DNA of 8,229 bases from WANQ01 sp964448055 (GTDB lineage Archaea; Thermoproteota; Thermoprotei_A; Sulfolobales; WANQ01), in assembly GCA_964448055.1 (NCBI GenBank), contig CAYUVB010000058.1:1-8229 (forward strand). Direction: 5' to 3'. The notes beneath the pieces are model-generated. The model saw nothing but the letters and a program-made list of their open reading frames with translations, was not told the origin of the DNA and did no database searches. This document shows positions 1 to 4,897 of this stretch, in pieces; position 1 is the stretch's first letter; the number at the start of each line of letters is the position of its first letter. Both the position numbers and the translations under genes were made by a program.

Positions 1-93
1 AACCAAACATAGTGGATGTGATGCTAAAAGAAATCTCAATTATTTTAGTATAGCCTTTTACTATATTTCTAAGCTTGAATCGTTATAATTGAT

Positions 94-561
94 TTATGTT
101 TCTTCTAGTTTTTCTATGGTTATTCTTGCTGTTATTCTCACTAGTTTAAGGTTGTCGAGTAGTTCTGCTGCTTGTTGTAGTTTTTCGGTGAATTCTTCCG
201 CTACTATTATTCCACGGGGGTTTCTGCCTTCTCTTCGTCTTAAGGCTGACATGTATGCTAGTATTTGTGTAAGCATGGAGTCGTCTGCAGCCCCATTCTT
301 TACCTCGATTGCTACCGGTGTATTGTTTTTATCATAGGCTAGTATGTCTATGTACCCTACTCCGGGGAGATGTACTTGTCTTCCAATGAGTCTTAGTCCT
401 TCCTCAATTATATCTAGGTTATCAGCAATAGCATCTTCTAGTTGCTTTTTGGGTATACTCTGGGTACTTGAATCATGTAGGTCCACGGAACTCTCCACGA
501 ATATATTAGTTCTGCATAACATAGAAATTTTGCGGCAGACATAACGGTACCAGTTTTTCAC
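94..561 (-). CDS. Stand-alone NucS/EndoMS-type (DUF91) PD-(D/E)XK nuclease domain
   Basis: Probable DNA endonuclease domain of 155 residues. The C-terminal two thirds carries the full NucS catalytic pattern: Glu42 (LEDAI), Asp72 in GVGYIDILAYD, Glu86-x-Lys88 in VAIEVK, Gln99 and Tyr103 in QILAYM. The D-to-E spacing of 14, E-x-K, and K-to-Q spacing of 11 fit the NucS active site as I know it. Archaeal NucS is normally about 230-250 residues, with an N-terminal DNA-binding and dimerisation domain that also carries the PCNA-related architecture; that domain is absent here. Residues 1-37 resemble nothing I know. The start is GTG and overlaps the TGA of an upstream minus-strand frame by GTGA, without a clear Shine-Dalgarno. 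The true start could lie further in, for example Met14. The third-base pattern becomes strongly A-ending toward the 3' end. Family call firm; mismatch-cutting activity is inference. Confidence 0.85.
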   Translation of the reverse strand: MKNWYRYVCRKISMLCRTNIFVESSVDLHDSSTQSIPKKQLEDAIADNLDIIEEGLRLIGRQVHLPGVGYIDILAYDKNNTPVAIEVKNGAADDSMLTQILAYMSALRRREGRNPRGIIVAEEFTEKLQQAAELLDNLKLVRITARITIEKLEET

Positions 562-683
562 AATGAATGCTCTAAGTCTTCAATAGAGTAGCTCCTTATC
601 CCTAATAGTATTAGAGGCATGGGGTACAATGGTTTCTCAGCATAGTTTTCTTTGAATACATTGTGTTTGATAATGTTTAAGAG
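558..683 (-). pseudogene. Coding-like remnant directly upstream of the nuclease
   Basis: An open minus-strand frame between TAG (684-686) and TGA (558-560). It reads like protein, with segments such as FKENYAEKPLYPMPLILLG and RSYSIEDLEHSL. Only the last 20 codons follow an ATG (618-620). Its TGA shares GTGA with the nuclease start, as in translationally coupled archaeal genes. It may be the tail of a gene whose front has decayed, or an out-of-frame N-terminal part of the nuclease gene. Family not recognised. The rest of 562-712 shows nothing I can name. Confidence 0.3.
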
Positions 684-816
684 CTAGGGAGCATATAGCG
701 TGTTATTGATGAGCCTTGACTGAACCACCTCCAGTACATGATAGGATAAATAGTGTGGGCGTAGACTATGGCTATGCTGTAAGAGCTATTGGAACTGTAT
801 GTGATGCGTAAAGTAT

Positions 817-1038
817 ATGGAGATAGGTATACCGATAATACATAGGGGTCCTCGAGGAGAAGTACATGTTGATGTGCCATTAATGTATCATGGCTATGCT
901 TTGGATAGAATACATTATGACCCATATGTTAACGCCCCTTCGCCTAAGGGCAGACCTGTAAGAGCACGAGGTGTTGAGGTAAAGGAGGATCACGTGAGAG
1001 GTTATGGAGAAGGTGTTAAGGGAGCTAAGGGTTATTGA
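817..1038 (+). CDS. Middle fragment of the broken 713-1189 gene
   Basis: A 73-codon open frame starting at ATG 817. Residues 1-58 look genuinely coding (GIPIIHRGPRGEVHVDVPL, then YDPYVNAPSPKGRPVRARG). The last 15 codons after about 994 are probably out of frame, since the neighbouring frame takes over with better protein character. There is no Shine-Dalgarno before ATG 817. If the sequence is exact, this could be expressed as a short peptide, but I read it as part of the larger gene. Confidence 0.35.
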   Translation: MEIGIPIIHRGPRGEVHVDVPLMYHGYALDRIHYDPYVNAPSPKGRPVRARGVEVKEDHVRGYGEGVKGAKGY

Positions 1039-1189
1039 TGCCGTTGAGTTCAGAGAACCCGAGAATGCATGGATAGCACCATTAGCGTGGAACTACATAA
1101 TAATTGCACATATAAAGGTATCTTATGATGGAAATGAGCTAATACCTGACTATGGGTTAACTGAAGAGGTAAGGAGGTACGCTATCTAG
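1004..1189 (+). CDS. C-terminal fragment of the broken 713-1189 gene
   Basis: A 61-codon frame from ATG 1004 to TAG 1187-1189, overlapping the previous fragment by 35 nt. A GGAGG lies at 984-988, 15 nt before the ATG and too far for an efficient site. It fits better upstream of an in-frame GTG at 994 of the previous frame. Contains ENAWIAPLAWNYIIIAHIKV and ends in a charged tail. Likely the true C terminus of the same protein. Confidence 0.4.
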   Translation: MEKVLRELRVIDAVEFREPENAWIAPLAWNYIIIAHIKVSYDGNELIPDYGLTEEVRRYAI

Positions 1190-1210
1190 ACTTATACATA
1201 TATTTATTCT

Positions 1211-1218
1211 GGAAGGAG
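1211..1218 (+). promoter_or_regulatory. Shine-Dalgarno site of the permease gene
   Basis: GGAAGGAG stands immediately before the frame encoding the first membrane helix of the permease. The first codon after the in-frame TAA (1219-1221) is ATA at 1222; no ATG, GTG or TTG follows in that frame. The site suggests translation once began near 1222, with a start codon now lost or non-standard. Confidence 0.5.
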
Positions 1219-1221
1219 TAA

Positions 1222-1299
1222 ATACTTACAATACTCATTGTACTATATGCTATACTATTAGTTGTTGACAAGGAATTATTTTTAGGACCCCCTACATGA
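1222..1299 (+). pseudogene. Out-of-frame 5' end of the permease (first membrane helix)
   Basis: In the frame beginning at 1222 the sequence reads ILTILIVLYAILLVVDKELF, then LGPPT and a TGA at 1297-1299. A hydrophobic helix followed by a GPP turn is what ArsB/NhaD-type permeases carry ahead of the segment now starting at Met 1296. Adding one C to the C5 run (1288-1292) joins it cleanly to the downstream frame as LFLGPPYMINYYALSL. The piece lacks a standard start codon. Seen directly: frames, C run, RBS. Inferred: that it belongs to the permease. Confidence 0.6.
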
Positions 1300-2294
1300 T
1301 AAATTATTACGCGCTATCACTTATAATAGCGTTTATGCTAGTATCAAGGGGATTAGAGCTTTCAGGTATATTTAATCACATAGTTGTAGAACTTCTGACC
1401 CGTGTAAGAAGACCATTATTATTATTACTTGTATTGCTAATTATAGTATCTGGTTTATCGGCATCACTGATAATGAATGATGCAGCATTATTCATATACG
1501 TGTCTCTAGCAATGGTGTTTATAAGAAGTATGAACGTAGACAAAAACATTACTCTAACATTACTGGTGCTTTCTATAAACATGGGGTCAGCTTTAACCCC
1601 TATAGGTAATCCACAAAACATTATAATATGGCAGACATATGGTATTAGCTTCCATGAACTAGTCTGTTATATGGCTCCGCTTGTAATTATATCGTTAAGT
1701 ATTATAATCATATCGGTATACATGTTATTGAAGAAGAACATAAGCGTAGCTGGTATAACACGTAAACTACCAAAGATATACTTGAATAGAAGATTATTCT
1801 GTGCATCCATAGTATTATTTGTAGTAGACATAGTATTAGCACAAGTGGGATATAGCGTAATAGGGCTCATTATTACTGTTTTAACCTATCTAGTAGTCGA
1901 GAAAAACATATTGTTAGGCATAGATTATGGTCTAATAGGTGTATTCACTTTAATGTTCATCGACTTTACTGAACTTTCTAGAATACTACAAGGTTTACTC
2001 GTAATTCATCTAAGTAAATCATACATGATAATATTAATTGCTGCGCCATTAAGTCAATTAATAAGTAATGTACCTGCAACAATAATGCTTGTGAACCATG
2101 TTGATAAGTTGGTTGCACTAGCAGTAGGAGTAAATATAGGAGGCACAGGATCCATAATAGGATCACTAGCTAACATAATAGCGTTAAGGCTAGGAAGGTT
2201 GGAGACTAGGAAATTTTTAAAGATAAGTATCCCCTACTTCATTATCTTATTAACGATATTCTACATCCTAGCATATGCTAAGATATATCCATAG
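1296..2294 (+). CDS. ArsB/NhaD (ion transporter superfamily) permease, 5' end displaced by a frameshift
   Basis: A polytopic inner-membrane permease of 332 residues, roughly ten hydrophobic segments. Family signatures occur in both repeats: Asn61-Asp62 in LIMNDAALFIY, GSALTPIGNPQN at 97-108, SQLISNVPA at 253-261, and GVNIGGTGSIIGSLANIIA at 278-296. The two pore-lining re-entrant motifs (TPIGNPQN and GTGSIIGSLAN) are intact. Substrate cannot be read from sequence; relatives export arsenite, exchange Na+/H+ or move organic anions. No arsR, arsA or arsC neighbour is present, so an arsenite role has no support. Family members are usually about 400 residues; the missing N-terminal helix lies in another frame at 1222-1299. 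ATG 1296 has no Shine-Dalgarno of its own. The gene ends against a convergent minus-strand gene. Confidence 0.85.
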   Translation: MINYYALSLIIAFMLVSRGLELSGIFNHIVVELLTRVRRPLLLLLVLLIIVSGLSASLIMNDAALFIYVSLAMVFIRSMNVDKNITLTLLVLSINMGSALTPIGNPQNIIIWQTYGISFHELVCYMAPLVIISLSIIIISVYMLLKKNISVAGITRKLPKIYLNRRLFCASIVLFVVDIVLAQVGYSVIGLIITVLTYLVVEKNILLGIDYGLIGVFTLMFIDFTELSRILQGLLVIHLSKSYMIILIAAPLSQLISNVPATIMLVNHVDKLVALAVGVNIGGTGSIIGSLANIIALRLGRLETRKFLKISIPYFIILLTIFYILAYAKIYP

Positions 2295-2295
2295 C

Positions 2296-2314
2296 AATTA
2301 AAAGAAAAGACTAT
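2296..2314 (-). terminator. Possible T-rich terminator for the 2369-3349 gene
   Basis: On the minus strand, 55-75 nt beyond the stop of the 2369-3349 gene, the sequence is a T-rich run (AGTCTTTTCTTTTAATTG). Archaeal transcription commonly ends at such tracts. Weak: composition only, and it abuts the convergent permease stop. Confidence 0.25.
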
Positions 2315-2368
2315 ACTCTTGGATTAACGCTAGTTTCCAATATACGTATCATTTCATTATCTATATCT

Positions 2369-3349
2369 TTAGGAGCTCTTACCTAATTGCTCCATGGAGT
2401 TAATGTAGTTGTTCGTGCAGGGTAATCTTACTATATTAATGTCAAGTACGTTGGGTGTAACGTTGCCTTCACCAGTCATGTTGAATACTATCTCTATAAC
2501 AAGTCTATCAATGCATTGTAGTTGCGATAATATATTATTGGTCTTTAATTCTTCATCATATACATAATCTGGTACAACTATTACTGTGCCATTAGCATTC
2601 CTAAGTCTAACCAACTGTATATTAAGTACATAGCCTATGAAATCTCCTATTGACGCATCGAATAAACCACCTAGTATTGTCTTGTTATTATTAATTGAAT
2701 AGTCTATGTAGTCTATGAGGATTTTAGAATCTATATTCATTGACTTAAGTGTACTAGCTACTTTATCCGAGTATACAATTGACTTTATATTACGGTATTC
2801 CTTAAGGAAATTCTCTACTTCCTCCATATACTTAGTTAGTATCTCGTTAAGTATCTTAATTGAGGATAATAGTGTAAATATAGAATTGTATGGAAGGCTA
2901 AGCTTACTTAGATTCTTGTCTGCCAGGGCTTTCATTCTAACATATAGTGTTGGTGTAAGCTTTACATGGAATGTTATAGAGTACTTGGTATTATTTATAA
3001 GGCTTATATTTTCAATCCAGGCTATTACTTCTTCAATAGTCTCTAAGCCATACTCCTTAAGGAACTCCTTAAACTTTGCATCCATTACCATTTCTCTAAT
3101 GAGAGTACTTGTATTAAAGACGTTTGTCATATTGTATTTGTTTAAATAATTCTGTACTACGTTGATAATATTATTGGCAAAGATGTTTTTCAGATATACT
3201 GGCACGAGCTTAACGACAAAGATCATCGATATTAGGAGGAAAAGGACTAATAAGATTAACGCGGTCTTCATGTCTTGTCCATAGCCTCTTCTTAGTATTC
3301 TTAACCTTATCTTCTGTTCCAATAAAATTACATCTCTTTTAGCTCTCAT
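2369..3349 (-). CDS. Membrane-anchored surface protein of unknown function
   Basis: A 326-residue protein with a basic N terminus (about 26 residues), one hydrophobic segment at about 28-47, and a large domain that should face outside. Topology is supported by the positive-inside N terminus and many Asn-x-Ser/Thr sequons past the helix (for example Asn73, 79, 114, 119, 146, 222, 253, 290, 296), typical of archaeal N-glycosylated exoproteins. The only cysteines, Cys279 and Cys311, lie near the C terminus and could form a disulfide. The outer domain mixes helices and strands, with no catalytic motif I recognise. Met27 (ATG at 3271) is an alternative start directly before the helix. ATG 3349 is preferred because a TATA-like element lies about 35 nt upstream. 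Convergent with the permease; no operon partner. Confidence 0.75.
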   Translation of the reverse strand: MRAKRDVILLEQKIRLRILRRGYGQDMKTALILLVLFLLISMIFVVKLVPVYLKNIFANNIINVVQNYLNKYNMTNVFNTSTLIREMVMDAKFKEFLKEYGLETIEEVIAWIENISLINNTKYSITFHVKLTPTLYVRMKALADKNLSKLSLPYNSIFTLLSSIKILNEILTKYMEEVENFLKEYRNIKSIVYSDKVASTLKSMNIDSKILIDYIDYSINNNKTILGGLFDASIGDFIGYVLNIQLVRLRNANGTVIVVPDYVYDEELKTNNILSQLQCIDRLVIEIVFNMTGEGNVTPNVLDINIVRLPCTNNYINSMEQLGKSS

Positions 3350-3377
3350 AAGCCTTAATGCTATATGACAAGTGAGG

Positions 3378-3388
3378 CCTTATATGAA
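3378..3388 (-). promoter_or_regulatory. TATA-like element for the 2369-3349 gene
   Basis: Minus-strand TTCATATAAGG is centred about 34 nt before the ATG at 3349. This would place the transcription start about 8 nt before the start codon, giving the short leader common in crenarchaea. Pattern match only. Confidence 0.4.
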
Positions 3389-3498
3389 CTAATTGTAACC
3401 AGTAGGCGGTGTTACATGTTCTAAGCTGAAACTACTTGACCAGGTATTCTTTAAAATCTTGTTAAGTAGAGCAAAAGGTCTTTGAACCCTAGTTTCAT

Positions 3499-3830
3499 CT
3501 ACTTGATGCATTCAGCATTGTATGTAAGCATGTTGAGTTGTTCCGCTTTTCTAAGGATATCTATTACGTCTCTGTCATCAAGGACTCTCGCGGTACGCAT
3601 CTGCTACAGCGTACATATAGCTGGATCGAGGGTTAAGGCAGTATATTTCATTGGGTTACTCCTTGGTTATCCTGTGTTGGTTTAATGTGGCGTGTAGGTA
3701 CAGCAATGATCGTTCTAGAAGGCTTTAGTTTCTTAAGAGATCTTATCGCGGCAATCATGGTGAAGCTTGTGGCAATCATATCATCAACTATTACAAAAAT
3801 TATAACTAGGATTAAAATTAAAATGGAAAC
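3499..3830 (-). pseudogene. Decayed phosphoribosyltransferase (COG1926-like)
   Basis: Three minus-strand frames read in order give a phosphoribosyltransferase C-terminal half. Fragment 1 (3830-3648) has VIVDDMIATSFTMIAAIRS then KKLKPSRTIIAVPTRH, the PRPP-binding strand-loop-helix (usual form DDGIATGxTM) followed by the next strand. Fragment 2 (3652-3578) has NEIYCLNPRSSYMYAVADAY. Fragment 3 (about 3585-3499) has LDDRDVIDILRKAEQLN. Fragments 1 and 2 join by a one-base shift in CCC (3653-3655); fragments 2 and 3 by another near 3582-3585. The PRPP loop has lost a key Gly (TG becomes TS). No N-terminal half is recognisable upstream, and TAG (3831-3833) closes the frame. Fragment 3 also follows an AAGGAGT site and ATG 3651, but that frame has an internal TAG (3604-3606). 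Family call strong, function lost. Confidence 0.75.
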
Positions 3831-3833
3831 CTA

Positions 3834-4156
3834 TACACTATCTATTACCTTAACATTAGCAACAATTACTACCTTAGCATAATCTACTAAAATCGAGTAT
3901 GTGTTCACGAATCTACACATATTGACAACTATTAGTATTTATTGTAGGAATGGTAATAGAAGTTATCCTTAAATGTTGACTTTTGAGGAATTGGTATCGA
4001 AACACTTTGTAGGTTAGGAATAGATATGTTTGATGAGGCTTGATTGCTGGAAAGTGTTCCAGTATTCCTGTTATAAGAATATCGTTAAAATATCTTGTAC
4101 TCTATGTTGAGTCCTGGATAAGTAGGTAGTGTCGGGTAAGCATGTTAGAGGTTCCT
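3834..4156. other. Stretch without a supported gene
   Basis: Both strands carry only short frames with frequent stops. It should have held the N-terminal half of the phosphoribosyltransferase, but no PRPP-family N-terminal motif can be read. A plus-strand frame ending at 4173-4175, overlapping the next gene's start, has protein-like bits (MFDEA, ESVPVFLL, NILYSMLSPG). It also has six stops in 45 codons, about what chance gives. Confidence 0.4.
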
Positions 4157-4162
4157 GGTGAT
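4157..4162 (+). promoter_or_regulatory. Shine-Dalgarno site for the six-helix membrane protein
   Basis: GGTGAT, complementary to the archaeal 16S rRNA 3' end, sits 5 nt before ATG 4168 and fixes that start. Confidence 0.6.
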
Positions 4163-4167
4163 GGGTT

Positions 4168-4452
4168 ATGAATGAGAGGTATTTGTATACATTATTGCTG
4201 GTTATTATAGTGGTGTATGTGCTATTATATGTACTTATTTGGGAATTTGTGCGCTTTGCCGCTACTTGCTTACTAGTATTTGCTGTGTTTACTGGTTTCC
4301 TATTGTACAGATTTACAAAGTGTCATGTGGAATGGTGGAAGCTCTGGAGATCATGGATTGATTTGATTCGGGTATTCACTGTAGGGCTTTCTTCGGTGGT
4401 AGTTATTGTGCCGTTTTTTAATAGTGGTCCTAGGTATATTTGTTGCATTTAA
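4168..4452 (+). CDS. Six-helix membrane protein, N-terminal part (frameshifted)
   Basis: Frame from a well-placed ATG encoding the first half of an unknown integral membrane protein. Helix 1 is at about residues 6-25, helix 2 at about 30-48, then a Trp-rich cytoplasmic-looking loop (HVEWWKLWRSW). Helix 3 begins at about 70 (GLSSVVVIVP) and is cut in its middle: after the T6 run at 4414-4419 this frame ends with a non-helical tail NSGPRYICCI. Removing one T continues helix 3 as VVIVPFLIVVLGIFVAF in the frame of the next entry. Joined length would be about 199 residues with six helices. No family recognised. The good RBS argues that the gene is or recently was expressed. Programmed slippage, mutation and sequencing error are all possible. 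Confidence 0.6.
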   Translation: MNERYLYTLLLVIIVVYVLLYVLIWEFVRFAATCLLVFAVFTGFLLYRFTKCHVEWWKLWRSWIDLIRVFTVGLSSVVVIVPFFNSGPRYICCI

Positions 4453-4768
4453 CCATATGAGTACAAACATGTTTGGGAATATTCTCTCAACATTTACAAT
4501 TATATTTATCGGGTTTGTATCAGCTATGGCCTTGATCTATAAGTATAGAGAGAAGTATGGTGTTCAACTAGCCATAGCATTGGCAGTTTTACTAGTTTTA
4601 GCTAGCATAATTATCGCGATATTCGTTTATACTTGGGCCGAATGGGAAGCAGTAAGTCTCTGGGACTTGAAGACCATGTATGTGCTATCAGTAATATTCC
4701 TAACAGCCTTCATCAATATCCCGATAATATACTTAATTAGTATTAGCTATTGTGGGCATGACAGGTAG
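4406..4768 (+). CDS. Six-helix membrane protein, C-terminal part (frameshifted)
   Basis: Continuation of the previous gene in the +1 frame. It supplies the second half of helix 3 (LIVVLGIFVAF), helix 4 (STFTIIFIGFVSAMALIY), helix 5 (LAIALAVLLVLASIIIAIF) and helix 6 (TMYVLSVIFLTAFINI), ending in a short polar tail CGHDR. The only possible independent start near the 5' edge is TTG 4406, which has no Shine-Dalgarno and would begin mid-helix. Separate translation is therefore unlikely. It is followed directly by a pyrimidine-rich tract. Confidence 0.6.
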   Translation: MCRFLIVVLGIFVAFNHMSTNMFGNILSTFTIIFIGFVSAMALIYKYREKYGVQLAIALAVLLVLASIIIAIFVYTWAEWEAVSLWDLKTMYVLSVIFLTAFINIPIIYLISISYCGHDR

Positions 4769-4780
4769 CTGTTTATTCAT

Positions 4781-4823
4781 TATCATTTTCTTCGCTATCT
4801 ACTTCTTCTCTATATTTTCTCTA
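4781..4823 (+). terminator. Pyrimidine-rich termination tract
   Basis: Just after the TAG at 4766-4768 the plus strand is almost all T and C, including CATTTTCTTCG and ATATTTTCTCT. T-rich runs like this terminate archaeal transcription and would separate the membrane gene from the radical SAM gene. No hairpin is evident. Confidence 0.45.
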
Positions 4824-4879
4824 GTTATGACGTGGTTTATGGGGTTATAGCTGTGTTTTACCGAATATATGACTTGTAG

Positions 4880-4889
4880 GGTGGTGGAG
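4880..4889 (+). promoter_or_regulatory. Shine-Dalgarno site deciding the GTG start of the radical SAM gene
   Basis: GGTGGTGGAG ends 8 nt before GTG 4898, a strong match to the archaeal anti-Shine-Dalgarno. It supports a GTG start rather than a later ATG (Met45, which would delete the ferredoxin domain). A TATA-like TTATAG lies near 4844-4849, about 50 nt before the start. Confidence 0.6.
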
Positions 4890-4897
4890 TCATCGTT

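Larger units (their letters stand above)
713..1189 (+). pseudogene. Unknown conserved-looking protein, broken over three frames
   Basis: Three overlapping frames make one plausible protein of about 155 residues. Piece 1 (713-811) contains NSVGVDYGYAVRAIGTV. Piece 2 (817-1038) contains IPIIHRGPRGEVHVDVPLMY and ALDRIHYDPY. Piece 3 (998-1189) contains VIDAVEFREPENAWIAPLAW and ends LTEEVRRYAI. Piece 1 to 2 needs one base more around the AAA run at 810-812. Piece 2 to 3 needs one base fewer near 997-1002 (AGAGG), where the joined reading gives a smooth amphipathic helix EDHVRVMEKVLRELRV. Composition is typical of a soluble globular protein, rich in charged residues, Gly and Pro. I do not recognise the family. 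Possible starts are TTG 716 or GTG 755. Whether the breaks are real or sequencing errors cannot be told from one sequence. Confidence 0.55.

Noticed and set aside
89..544. Two plus-strand Ser-rich frames
   Set aside because: Antisense shadows of the nuclease, whose catalytic residues are all conserved.
677..925. Minus-strand 82-codon frame rich in Tyr, Ser and His
   Set aside because: Opposes fragments 1 and 2 of the broken 713-1189 gene and has poor composition.
1978..2166. Minus-strand frames inside the permease (also 1376-1621 and 1667-1870)
   Set aside because: Antisense to a gene with clear family motifs; no independent support.
2715..3149. 144-codon plus-strand frame
   Set aside because: Antisense to the 2369-3349 gene, which has a coherent anchor, sequons and promoter; the plus frame is low-quality.
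3499..3651. A 50-codon minus-strand gene with an AAGGAGT site and one in-frame TAG, perhaps pyrrolysine or readthrough
   Set aside because: Its second half is the end of the phosphoribosyltransferase and its first half is out of frame with the YMYAVADAY piece. Other genes here end in TAG, so TAG is not reassigned.
3482..3882. Two plus-strand open frames (3482-3685 and 3685-3882)
   Set aside because: They lie opposite the phosphoribosyltransferase remnant, whose minus-strand reading has recognisable motifs. The plus frames have no family features or ribosome sites.
3973..4175. Plus-strand frame(s) with protein-like segments ending over the start of the 4168 gene
   Set aside because: Six stops in 45 codons is near the chance level for this base composition, so the apparent protein text is not good evidence.
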